A DNA stretch of 64,000 nucleotides from Sporobacter sp963677825. Lineage in GTDB: Bacteria; Bacillota; Clostridia; Oscillospirales; Oscillospiraceae. Where the stretch lies: positions 496,001 through 560,000 of the forward strand of contig CAXXEF010000001.1 of NCBI GenBank assembly GCA_963677825.2, in the 5' to 3' direction. Below the pieces are notes generated by a model. That model was given only the letters and a program-made list of their open reading frames with translations. It was not told where the DNA came from and did not search any database. Made by a program: the position numbers and the translations under genes. Positions 25,301 through 33,385 of the stretch are shown one piece after another (the first letter of the stretch is position 1; every line of letters begins with the position of its first letter).

Positions 25301-25648
25301 ATGGCAAGTCAGCTCCGAGAAGTCAACATCAAAGAGGACATGCCGACGGCGGACGACGCCGTTAAGCGCGTCACCTTTCAGCTCCATACGAGCAAGAGGC
25401 TCGGATTTTCAGCGCTTAAAATCATCCACGGATACGGCTCGACGGGCACGGGCGGTAAAATCCGCACCAAAACACGGCGGTATCTCGACGAGCAAAAGCG
25501 AAAGGGCATCATCCGCGACTATATCACCGGCGAAGACTTTTCCATCTTTGATCCCGCGACGCTTAAAGCGTTCCAGTCGTGCGCCGAGCTTCGGCGCGAC
25601 AGCGACCTTGAGCGGCACAACAACGGCGTCACAATCGTCATTTTATAG
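25301..25648 (+). CDS. Smr (small MutS-related) domain protein
   Basis: 115 residues. The Smr nuclease-type core is seen in LREVNIKEDMPTADDAVKRV, a His in FQLHTSKRLG and the signature LKIIHGYGSTGTGGKIR near residues 40-56. Isolated Smr domains act on branched DNA or on RNA, including ribosome rescue nucleases; which applies here cannot be told. ATG 25301 follows GGAGG. It is 9 bp upstream of folA and probably shares its transcript. Confidence 0.82.
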   Translation: MASQLREVNIKEDMPTADDAVKRVTFQLHTSKRLGFSALKIIHGYGSTGTGGKIRTKTRRYLDEQKRKGIIRDYITGEDFSIFDPATLKAFQSCAELRRDSDLERHNNGVTIVIL

Positions 25649-25657
25649 GAGGCGGAT

Positions 25658-26179
25658 ATGAATCTTATCGTTGCAGTCAACGACGACTGGGGCATCGGCA
25701 AGGACGGCACGCAGTCCGTCGTTCTGCCGGAAGACCGAAAGCTGTTCCACCGCCTGACCGACGGCGCAACCGTCATCGTCGGCCGCCGGACGCTCATGGA
25801 TTTTCCCGGCGGCAAGCCGCTGACCGGACGCGACAACATCGTTCTCTCGCGTAACAGCGATCTTAAAATTAACGGCGCGACGGTCGTCTCGTCACTGGAC
25901 GAACTATTTGAGATTATCGAGAAGCTGCCGCCCGACAAGGTCTTTGTCATCGGCGGTGACAGCGTTTTTAAAATACTGCTGCCGTACGTGACGACGGCGT
26001 ATGTCACCAAAATCCACGCATCGCCCGAGTCTGATTCGTTTTTCCCCAATCTCGACAAGCTCGACAACTGGACAGTAACCGACGCCGGCGAGCCACTGTC
26101 ACACAACGGCATCGATTACGCTTTTTTAACATATCACAACGCCGCGCCGCTTCACTATCAACAACGGGAGGACAACTGA
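25658..26179 (+). CDS. folA: Dihydrofolate reductase
   Basis: 173 residues. MNLIVAVNDDWGIGKDG is the usual N-terminal strand and Met20-type loop, PEDRKLFHRLT carries the acidic substrate residue, and ATVIVGRRTLMDFPGGKPL, NIVLSRN and VFVIGGDSVFKILLPYV complete the NADPH and folate sites. It reduces dihydrofolate to tetrahydrofolate. The stop overlaps the start of the thymidylate synthase gene by one base, fitting a dTMP cycle operon. Confidence 0.93.
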   Translation: MNLIVAVNDDWGIGKDGTQSVVLPEDRKLFHRLTDGATVIVGRRTLMDFPGGKPLTGRDNIVLSRNSDLKINGATVVSSLDELFEIIEKLPPDKVFVIGGDSVFKILLPYVTTAYVTKIHASPESDSFFPNLDKLDNWTVTDAGEPLSHNGIDYAFLTYHNAAPLHYQQREDN

Positions 26180-26916
26180 TGTTTGAACTGTTCGTCTCCG
26201 GCACCACCCTGCCGGACGCATACCACAAGGCTTTGCTGGCTCTTTACGAGAATTATACTGAGCTCCCCTGCCCCGATTACGGCGGCAATCAAAAAGAAGC
26301 GTCGATGACGATGACGGTCACAGAGCCGCTCAGCGAGCCGATGATCTCCAAGCTGTTTATCGGTGACCCGCGTTCGCTCGAGCAGTACCGCCAGGAAATG
26401 CTCGACGGCATTCTCGACTTCGAGGTTGAGCGCGGCAATTGGGAGTACACGTATCATCAGCGCATGGCCGACCAGCTGCCGTGGATCGTCGAGGAGCTCA
26501 CGCGCAACCCCGACTCGCGCCGCGCCGTCATTTCCATCCGCAGCGACGAGGATATGCAAACCGGCTCACCGGCCTGCTTACAGAACATCCATTACCTCAT
26601 CCGCGACGGAAAGCTGCATTGCAAGGTACTGTTTCGCTCCAACGACGCGACGAAAGCGACGTATATGAACGCTTTTGCGCTCATCATGCTGCAAAAACGC
26701 TTCGCCGACGCACTCGGCGTCCCGGTCGGGTCTTACACGCATCGCGCCAACAGCTTCCACGTCTATGAGCGCGACTACGCGATGTTTGATGGTTACATCA
26801 AGCGTATCCGATCCGGCAGTGAGATCTGTTACGACTACGTCGACGGCTGGGACGAGCTGATGGAAGACGCCAAGCCCGAGATCGCTGAGATGGTTGAAAC
26901 GCTCAAGAACCGGTAA
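26179..26916 (+). CDS. thyA: Thymidylate synthase, short divergent ThyA form
   Basis: 245 residues, a little shorter than Escherichia coli ThyA. Family residues can be placed: SRRAVISI (phosphate-binding Arg pair), SPACLQNI with the catalytic Cys, VLFRSNDATKATYMNAFALI (RS..D and the dUMP-binding Asn) and SFHVYERDY (HxY). The Cys is followed by Leu, not the His of PCH, as I recall in archaeal-type ThyA proteins. It methylates dUMP using methylene-tetrahydrofolate, and the dihydrofolate made would be recycled by FolA upstream. A dCMP/dUMP hydroxymethylase-like role is a less likely alternative. Confidence 0.82.
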   Translation: MFELFVSGTTLPDAYHKALLALYENYTELPCPDYGGNQKEASMTMTVTEPLSEPMISKLFIGDPRSLEQYRQEMLDGILDFEVERGNWEYTYHQRMADQLPWIVEELTRNPDSRRAVISIRSDEDMQTGSPACLQNIHYLIRDGKLHCKVLFRSNDATKATYMNAFALIMLQKRFADALGVPVGSYTHRANSFHVYERDYAMFDGYIKRIRSGSEICYDYVDGWDELMEDAKPEIAEMVETLKNR

Positions 26917-26921
26917 ATTTA

Positions 26922-26947
26922 AAGACGGGGGCTGACGCCCCCGTCTT
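26922..26947. terminator. Bidirectional intrinsic terminator
   Basis: AAGACGGGGGC and GCCCCCGTCTT form an 11-bp stem around TGAC. It is shared with the converging DUF362 gene. Confidence 0.88.
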
Positions 26948-26951
26948 CTCT

Positions 26952-28076
26952 TTAGATTTTCGGCAACCTCAGCACATGCCGGACGCGGATGGCGTCAAAC
27001 TGGCACATCTCCTGACAGCAAAAGCACGAAATACAGTGCTTTGTCGTTATCTTTGCTTTTCGCTCCGCGATTTCAATGATCTGCATCGGGCAGCTTTCCG
27101 CGCATTTACCGCAGCCCACACATTTTTGATCTTCAACGCACGGGATCGCTCGGTACACGCGCTTAGCTATCCCCTGGATCACACGCAGAATAAACCGATG
27201 ATTGTTCCCCTGCCCGATCGATTCCGGCAAGCGGTACGGCGGATCAGCAGGCGGCGGCACATCCCCGACGACCGTAACGCGCTCCGGCTCACACAGCTTC
27301 AGCTGAATCGACTGTGCCAGCATCGGGATTGTGTCCGGCTCAAAGCCCATCAGCTGTGCGGCGAATACGTCGAGCGCGAACGCGTTGCGTGACGCGAGCG
27401 TATGACCCATATGCCGCACGCGCCCGTTCATCGGGCCGTCGCCCTCCATCGTCTGCACCGCGTCAATGACCGTCACCTGCGGGCCGACCGTCTGGGCCAG
27501 TTCAATAAGCATGCGGCAAAAGTCATCCAGTTGGGGCTTTTTAAAGTGCCACTCCGGCTTTTGCAGACCAGGCACCGCACCGAACAGATTTTTTACGCCG
27601 GCCGAGATCGTCGTCAGTCCGTGCGTTTTGAGCTTGGCGACGTTGATAATGTAGTCGGCATGGATGATCGGATCAATCAGATTGAACCCCTCGTTTTGAA
27701 ACCCGGGCGGACACGAGACGGCCTGATAGCCCAAATCGTAATTCAGCGTCGCCTTGCCTTCAAGCGGCAGATAGCTGCAGGCGTCATAAATGGCGCGCAA
27801 CGCGGCCTTTTTATACGTACCGCCGGGGCTGTCGGCGATGATGATCTTCGTAACACCGCGTGCGCGCAGCCAGTCTACAATCGCTTCGACGACGGCCGGG
27901 TGCGTCGTGACCGCGTTTTCCGGTTTGCGGCTGCTCAGCAGATTTGGCTTGATGACGACGTTCATATCGGGACGAATGTCGGCGTCGATGCCCAGCGCGC
28001 TAAAATGTGCGTCGATCGACGCGGCGAGCGCGGCTTTATCGTAGGTGTCGTTTTTCTGAATGGATATCGTTGTCAT
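26952..28076 (-). CDS. DUF362 protein with two C-terminal 4Fe-4S clusters
   Basis: 374 residues. The N-terminal 300 match DUF362 (VVIKPNLLSSRKPENAVTTH, AKLKTHGLTTISAGVKNLFG, VIDAVQTMEGDGPMNG). The C-terminus is a bacterial ferredoxin module: CVGCGKCAESCP and CISCFCCQEMCQ, eight cysteines for two [4Fe-4S] clusters. Such proteins are common in anaerobes, but no reaction is established to my knowledge. No signal peptide. It stands alone, divergent from the methyltransferase gene. Confidence 0.9.
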   Translation of the reverse strand: MTTISIQKNDTYDKAALAASIDAHFSALGIDADIRPDMNVVIKPNLLSSRKPENAVTTHPAVVEAIVDWLRARGVTKIIIADSPGGTYKKAALRAIYDACSYLPLEGKATLNYDLGYQAVSCPPGFQNEGFNLIDPIIHADYIINVAKLKTHGLTTISAGVKNLFGAVPGLQKPEWHFKKPQLDDFCRMLIELAQTVGPQVTVIDAVQTMEGDGPMNGRVRHMGHTLASRNAFALDVFAAQLMGFEPDTIPMLAQSIQLKLCEPERVTVVGDVPPPADPPYRLPESIGQGNNHRFILRVIQGIAKRVYRAIPCVEDQKCVGCGKCAESCPMQIIEIAERKAKITTKHCISCFCCQEMCQFDAIRVRHVLRLPKI

Positions 28077-28193
28077 ATCGATCTCCCGGCTTTTTTAGAC
28101 AGCATACCAAACCCAAGCGTCGATTGCAATTACCGTGTGCGTATGATATGATTCACACCGTTATATCACAAGAATTGAGAGGCTTCAACGCCA

Positions 28194-29303
28194 ATGAAAC
28201 TACAACTATGTGTACCCTGCCTTTTCGGGCTTGAAGGTCTGGTGGCCGACGAGCTCAAGCGCCTGAAAATGGCCGACGTCCGCGCCGAAAACGGGCGCGT
28301 CTTGTTTGCGGGTACAGAAACGGATATTGCACGCGCGAATATTAATCTGCGTACCGGTGAGCGCGTACTGATCGTCGCCGGGCGTTTTAGCGCACACACG
28401 TTTGACGAACTGTTTGAGGGCGTCAAGAAGCTGCCCTGGGAACAGTACATCCCGAAAGACGGCGCCTTCCCCGTCAAGGGCCATTCGCTCGACTCGGCGC
28501 TGCACTCGATCCCCGACTGCCAGCGCATCATTAAAAAAGCGATCGTCGAGCGGCTGAAAAGCAAGCATAAGGTCGACTGGTTCAAGGAGACCGGCGCGAA
28601 GCATCAGGTGCAGTTTGCCCTCATGCGCGACGAGGCGACGCTGTACATCGATACGTCCGGCGCGGGACTGCACAAACGCGGCTACCGTCCTGTCGGTAAC
28701 GACGCACCGCTGCGCGAAACGCTCGCAGCCGCGATGGTGACGCTGTCCCGTTATCGCGGCAAGCCGCCGCTGTGCGATCCGTTCTGCGGCTCTGGGACGA
28801 TTCCGATCGAGGCCGCGCTCATCGCGCTCGGCCGCGCGCCGGGACTGAACCGGAAATTCGACGCGCAGGCGTGGAACTGGCTTAGCGCCGATATCTGGCG
28901 CGACGCCGTACAGGAAGCACGCGATCGGGAGTTTAGCGGTACGTACGACATATGGGGCGGCGACATTGACCCGAAGAGCATCGACATCGCACGCGAAAAC
29001 GCGAAGCGTGCCGGTGTAGCCGGTTGCGTCCGCTTCGAGGTCGCCGAGGCGGCCGACTTCTACCGCCCGGAGCCGAGCGGTGTCATTGTAACCAATCCAC
29101 CGTACGGCGAGCGCGTCATGCTCCGCGAGGAAGCCGAGCGGATCTATCAGAAGTTCGGCAAAGCCTACGCCAAGCTCGACAGCTGGAAGCTGTATCTATT
29201 GTCGTCGCACACGGAATTCGAGCGCACCTTCGGAAAAACGGCTGTAAAAAAGCGTAAGCTTTATAATGGTATGATCAAATGTGATCTGTTCATGTATTTT
29301 TAG
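28194..29303 (+). CDS. THUMP-domain 23S rRNA guanine-N2 methyltransferase (RlmL/YpsC type)
   Basis: 369 residues. After a short N-terminal part (CVPCLFGLEGLVADELKRL) comes a THUMP RNA-binding domain (about residues 50-160) and an N6/N2-type methyltransferase domain: PLCDPFCGSGTIPIEAALIA is the SAM site and VTNPPYGERV the catalytic NPPY. YRPVGNDAPLRETLAAAMV links the two. It methylates a guanine N2 in large-subunit rRNA. The gene is monocistronic. Confidence 0.92.
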   Translation: MKLQLCVPCLFGLEGLVADELKRLKMADVRAENGRVLFAGTETDIARANINLRTGERVLIVAGRFSAHTFDELFEGVKKLPWEQYIPKDGAFPVKGHSLDSALHSIPDCQRIIKKAIVERLKSKHKVDWFKETGAKHQVQFALMRDEATLYIDTSGAGLHKRGYRPVGNDAPLRETLAAAMVTLSRYRGKPPLCDPFCGSGTIPIEAALIALGRAPGLNRKFDAQAWNWLSADIWRDAVQEARDREFSGTYDIWGGDIDPKSIDIARENAKRAGVAGCVRFEVAEAADFYRPEPSGVIVTNPPYGERVMLREEAERIYQKFGKAYAKLDSWKLYLLSSHTEFERTFGKTAVKKRKLYNGMIKCDLFMYF

Positions 29304-29461
29304 GGGCGGCACGCTACGGAACATCAAGGCGACGGCTTCTGACACTTTAAAATGAAAATGCCGCTTGCTGTTGACCGGTTCGAACGCAATTCTCATCTTG
29401 ACGCCTCAAGCCGGCTGCTATATGATTGTTTTGTAATTCATAGGAAATATGGAGGCCGGGC

Positions 29462-30217
29462 ATGCATCCATATATACGTATTTTTGGCTTGACGCTTCAG
29501 TCGTATTTTGCGATGTCTATTTTGTCTTATTTCGTTTCGCTTGTTGTCGTCACTGTCCATATCCGGCGCGCAGGCTTGGAACGAAAAACGGCGTGGGCCT
29601 TTATCGTCTGTTCAATTGTCGGCGGTATGATTGGTACGCGCCTTTTTTACATCGCGGCGCACCTGCAAGATTTCATTCGTGAGCCGGCGCTTTTGCGCAA
29701 TATCATTGTCAGTGGTTTCGATTTTTATGGCGCACTTTACGGCGGCTTAGTCGCCGGGCTTCTCTACGCCAAAAAGGCCAAAAAGCCCTTCCTGTATCTT
29801 GCCGATAATCTGATGTTTGTACTGCCCTTGGGGCATGCCATTCGAAAGGTAGGCTGCTTTTTGGGCGGCTGCTGCTTCGGCACGCAAACAAGTTGCGCTA
29901 TCGGCAGACTGTTTAACGCAGCTGCACCGAATACGCTGGCAAACAGGCATCCGGTGCAGCTATACGAATCAGCTGTCAATTTTGTCTTGTTTACCGTGTT
30001 TTTTTTGATACTGAAAAGCCGGGCACGGACCGGTATGGCACTGGCCATTTATCTGATATTGTATGGTATTGGTCGGTTTATCACCGATTTTTTCCGCAGC
30101 GGACTGCCCCTCGTTGTTTTCGGACTCAGCTTTTCACAAGTTGCCAGTATCCTGACCGTCGCGCTCGGTATGATCATTCTAATCCGCACCCAACAAAATA
30201 AGGAGGAAATCCAGTGA
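29462..30217 (+). CDS. Prolipoprotein diacylglyceryl transferase-like membrane protein
   Basis: 251 residues with about six to seven hydrophobic helices. Lgt-like segments are GGMIGTRLFYI, GFDFYGALYGGLVAGLLYA, GHAIRKVGCFLGGCCFG and HPVQLYESAVNF. In classical Lgt the signature reads GRxGNFxNGE; here Arg is kept but Asn is replaced by Cys, as in a shorter Lgt-like branch. The family transfers diacylglycerol to the lipobox Cys. The stop overlaps by 4 bp the start of a lipoprotein gene, an appealing enzyme-substrate pairing. Whether this is the housekeeping Lgt cannot be told from the window. Confidence 0.82.
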   Translation: MHPYIRIFGLTLQSYFAMSILSYFVSLVVVTVHIRRAGLERKTAWAFIVCSIVGGMIGTRLFYIAAHLQDFIREPALLRNIIVSGFDFYGALYGGLVAGLLYAKKAKKPFLYLADNLMFVLPLGHAIRKVGCFLGGCCFGTQTSCAIGRLFNAAAPNTLANRHPVQLYESAVNFVLFTVFFLILKSRARTGMALAIYLILYGIGRFITDFFRSGLPLVVFGLSFSQVASILTVALGMIILIRTQQNKEEIQ

Positions 30218-30861
30218 AGAAGACGATGATCGCAATCGGCGCCGCTTTATTCATGACATCCACCGTTTTGCTTACCGGATGTAGCTGTTTATGCGGCAAT
30301 ACCCCCGACTATTTCGGTCCGTCCGGTACCGATATGTCGTACACCGTCGACCCGACGGCCACCCTTTCATCCGACGCAACGCCATCAGCATCCGTTTGTA
30401 CGGACGATCCGGAAGAAACCTGTTCCGGATGGAACAGCGCAAGTTATTTTACCGAATATATCGGCGACTGGGCCAATACGATGCCCGATTCGGTACCGCA
30501 GCCAGCTCAGGGGCTTTCCGGCAACGCTTCCTCGATGATTAGTAACGATGAAGTCGTCTATTACCGCGCCGCGACGGATTATTTATCAGAAGAGACGATA
30601 CAAAGCTGGCTGGACGACTTGTCTGCCGGCGGCTGGTCACTGAGCACTGAAGCCGACGCGCCTGCAATGTTCAAGGATAAGCTGGACGCAGCGACAGGCG
30701 GCATTCAGGATTCGGCCGAGGACGGACAAATTGCGGAACCTGAACATAAATATTATACATACTCCGACGGTTCGCTGCTCGAAATAGCCTACGGTTCGTG
30801 CCAGTATGACAGCGAGACGCTGACGATGGTCGTCACGTATTTGAATAACGCCTATGCGTAA
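30214..30861 (+). CDS. Lipoprotein with cysteine-rich N-terminus
   Basis: 215 residues. The signal peptide ends in the lipobox VLLTGCS, and the mature protein begins CSCLCG, three Cys within five residues. A Ser/Thr/Asp-rich linker follows, then a globular part with WNSASYFTEYIGDWANTMPD, SDEETIQ-type helices (SEETIQSWLDDLSAGGWSL) and a beta-rich end (LTMVVTYLNNAYA). The family is unknown. It is coupled to the Lgt-like gene and ends at a terminator. Confidence 0.8.
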   Translation: MKKTMIAIGAALFMTSTVLLTGCSCLCGNTPDYFGPSGTDMSYTVDPTATLSSDATPSASVCTDDPEETCSGWNSASYFTEYIGDWANTMPDSVPQPAQGLSGNASSMISNDEVVYYRAATDYLSEETIQSWLDDLSAGGWSLSTEADAPAMFKDKLDAATGGIQDSAEDGQIAEPEHKYYTYSDGSLLEIAYGSCQYDSETLTMVVTYLNNAYA

Positions 30862-31137
30862 TGCTTTCAGCTTGATAGTAAGCTACGAAATCCACAGATA
30901 AGCACACCGGCATAATCGCCCAGCCGCGCGGACAGACTAAGCCCGCGCGGCTTCATTTTTCGGCGTTTTACGTGTTGTGATACTATGTTTATTGCGCTAA
31001 ACAATGAATACGCGTCTTTATTAATGTCGATATTAAGTAATTAATAGATATCACGAGATTATCGCAGATAATCTTAGTTAATTACATGCCAATTTGATTT
31101 ACAGCGCTATTTCGCGCTAATATGGCACTTTTAACAG
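30862..31137. other. AT-rich gap between the lipoprotein gene and the groE promoter
   Basis: Apart from the terminator at 30922-30960, I see only AT-rich sequence with short inverted elements (GCGCTATTTCGCGC, TTAGTTAATTA). No credible coding frame. Confidence 0.5.
30922..30960 (+). terminator. Intrinsic terminator
   Basis: AGCCGCGCGG and CCGCGCGGCT pair perfectly around an 11-base loop and are followed by TCATTTTT. It ends the lgt-like/lipoprotein operon. Confidence 0.85.
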
Positions 31138-31166
31138 TTGCACATTACCAATACTTAGACTATTAT
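31138..31166 (+). promoter_or_regulatory. Promoter of groES-groEL
   Basis: TTGCAC (31138-31143), a 17-bp spacer and TATTAT (31161-31166). Start near 31173 puts the CIRCE operator at the beginning of the transcript. Confidence 0.75.
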
Positions 31167-31176
31167 TATACTAGCG

Positions 31177-31203
31177 TTAGCACTCCTAGCCATCGAGTGC
31201 TAA
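31177..31203. promoter_or_regulatory. CIRCE element (HrcA operator)
   Basis: TTAGCACTC, nine bases, GAGTGCTAA: an exact match to the CIRCE consensus. HrcA repressor bound here would shut off groESL until heat or protein stress removes it. Confidence 0.98.
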
Positions 31204-31251
31204 CGCCGGAATTATGAATAGATCATTATAATTTACAGGAGGTCAGTTTAT

Positions 31252-31536
31252 ATGATATTAAAACCATTAGCCGACAGAGTCATTATCAAGCAAGTTGAGG
31301 CCGAGGAAAAAACAAAGAGCGGCATCATCCTCACCAGCGCAGCTCAGGAAAAGCCCCAGATGTATGAAGTGCTCGAGGTCGGCCCGGGCGGGCTGGTCGA
31401 TGGTAACGAGGTCAAGATGGTCATCAAAAAGGGCGACCGTGTCATCACCGGCAAATACTCCGGTACCGAAGTTAAAATCGACGGCGAGGAAATGACGATT
31501 GTCCGTCAGAGCGATATTCTTGCCATCGTCGAATAA
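31252..31536 (+). CDS. groES: Co-chaperonin GroES
   Basis: 94 residues, the normal length. LKPLADRVIIKQVEAEEKTK at the N-terminus, a mobile loop SGIILTSAAQEKP that binds GroEL, and GDRVITGKYSGTEVKIDGEE are typical. It caps the GroEL ring and assists folding in the cytoplasm. AGGAGG precedes the start. It is 37 bp upstream of groEL under CIRCE control. Confidence 0.97.
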   Translation: MILKPLADRVIIKQVEAEEKTKSGIILTSAAQEKPQMYEVLEVGPGGLVDGNEVKMVIKKGDRVITGKYSGTEVKIDGEEMTIVRQSDILAIVE

Positions 31537-31573
31537 ACAGCAAACTATACGATAATAAAAGGAGTATTAATAT

Positions 31574-33208
31574 ATGGCTAAACAGATTATTTACGGTGAA
31601 GAAGCCCGCAGAGCGCTGGAACGCGGCGTCAATCAGCTGGCTGATACGGTTAAGCTGACGATCGGCCCGAAAGGCCGCAACGTCGTTCTCGATAAAAAGT
31701 TCGGCGCTCCCCTGATCACGAACGACGGCGTTACCATCGCCAAGGAAATCGAGCTTAAAGACGCGTTTGAGAACATGGGCGCACAGCTCGTTAAAGAAGT
31801 TGCCTCGAAAACGAACGACGTCGCCGGTGACGGCACAACGACGGCGACTGTGCTCGCGCAGGCGATTATTCGTGAAGGCATCAAAAACGTCGCCGCCGGC
31901 GCCAATCCTATGGTTATGAAGCGCGGCATTGAAAAAGCAGTTACAGCGGCTGTCGCAGCGATTAAAGAAAACTCGCATCCCGTTTCCGGCTCCGAAGACA
32001 TCGCGCGCGTTGGCGCCGTTTCGTCGGGCGACGAGAAAATCGGCGCATTAATCGCCGAAGCGATGGAGAAGGTCTCGCGCAACGGCGTCATCACCGTCGA
32101 GGAATCGAAGACGGCCGAGACGTATTCCGAGGTCGTCGAGGGTATGCAGTTCGACCGCGGTTACATCACACCGTACATGGTCACCGATTCGGAGAAAATG
32201 GAAGCCACCATCGACGATCCGTATATTCTGATCACCGATAAGAAAATCTCCAACATCCAGGAGATCCTGCCTGTACTCGAGCAGGTTGTGCAGTCCGGCA
32301 AAAAGCTTGTGATCATCGCTGAGGACGTTGAGGGCGAGGCGCTCGCGACGATCATCCTCAACAAGCTGCGCGGCACCTTCACATGCGTTTGCTGTAAAGC
32401 TCCCGGCTTCGGCGACCGCCGCAAGGAAATGCTTCGCGACATCGCCGCGCTCACCGGCGGTCAGGTTATCTCCTCCGATCTCGGCATGGAGCTTAAGGAA
32501 GCCGATATGTCGATGCTCGGTCGCGCCGGCCAGATTAAGATGAGCAAGGACAACACGATCATCGTCGACGGCGCCGGCAGCGCTGACGACATTAAGGCCC
32601 GCGTCAAGCAGATCACAACGGAGATCGACGTCACCACGTCTGATTACGACCGCGAGAAGCTCCAGGAACGCCTGGCGAAGCTGTCCGGCGGCGTCGCCGT
32701 CATTAAAGTCGGCGCAGCGACCGAGACGGAAATGAAAGAAAAGAAGCTGCGCATCGAAGACGCGCTCAACGCGACGCGCGCTGCCGTTGAAGAAGGCATC
32801 GTAGCGGGCGGCGGTACGATCTACGTCGTGGCGTCCAAGGCTGTTGACGCGCTCGTAAAGGGCGCCACCGGCGACGAAAAGACCGGCATCGCCCTGATTG
32901 CCCGCGGGCTCGAAGCGCCGATCAAGCAGATCGCCATGAATGCCGGCCTCGAAGGCCCCGTCATTCTTGATAAGGTCCGCAGCAACCGCAGCGCGTCTTA
33001 TGGTTTCGACGCGGCGAAGCAGCAGTACTGCGATCTCGTTAAAAACGGCATCGTCGACCCGACGAAGGTCTGCCGCAGCGCGCTTGAGAACGCGGCATCT
33101 GTTGCGTCGATGGTCCTGACCACCGAGTCGCTCGTGGCGGACATCCCCGAACCCCCTGCTGCAGCTCCGGCCGCGCCTGACATGGGCGGCATGGGCGGCA
33201 TGTACTAA
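31574..33208 (+). CDS. groEL: Chaperonin GroEL
   Basis: 544 residues. All expected segments are present: LTIGPKGRNVVLDKKFGAP, the ATP site DVAGDGTTTATVLAQAI, VVEGMQFDRGYITPYMVT, EGIVAGGGTIYV and the flexible C-terminal MGGMGGMY tail. It forms the double-ring ATP-driven folding chamber with GroES. A strong terminator follows. Confidence 0.98.
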   Translation: MAKQIIYGEEARRALERGVNQLADTVKLTIGPKGRNVVLDKKFGAPLITNDGVTIAKEIELKDAFENMGAQLVKEVASKTNDVAGDGTTTATVLAQAIIREGIKNVAAGANPMVMKRGIEKAVTAAVAAIKENSHPVSGSEDIARVGAVSSGDEKIGALIAEAMEKVSRNGVITVEESKTAETYSEVVEGMQFDRGYITPYMVTDSEKMEATIDDPYILITDKKISNIQEILPVLEQVVQSGKKLVIIAEDVEGEALATIILNKLRGTFTCVCCKAPGFGDRRKEMLRDIAALTGGQVISSDLGMELKEADMSMLGRAGQIKMSKDNTIIVDGAGSADDIKARVKQITTEIDVTTSDYDREKLQERLAKLSGGVAVIKVGAATETEMKEKKLRIEDALNATRAAVEEGIVAGGGTIYVVASKAVDALVKGATGDEKTGIALIARGLEAPIKQIAMNAGLEGPVILDKVRSNRSASYGFDAAKQQYCDLVKNGIVDPTKVCRSALENAASVASMVLTTESLVADIPEPPAAAPAAPDMGGMGGMY

Positions 33209-33230
33209 ACCTCAGCTAACCCAATATACA

Positions 33231-33264
33231 GCACGGCGCGCCGATCATCGGCGCGCCGTGTTTT
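33231..33264 (+). terminator. Intrinsic terminator after groEL
   Basis: GCACGGCGCGCCGAT and ATCGGCGCGCCGTGT form a near-perfect GC-rich stem followed by TTTTT. Confidence 0.92.
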
Positions 33265-33385
33265 TCTGTGGCATGGCGTGTGACGTGATACTTTTTTTAC
33301 AAAGACGGAACTTTTTACAAATAGTCGCCGTCTTAGCACCGTAAACCAACAAACACGACATGATGGAATTGTGAGGTTCATAACA

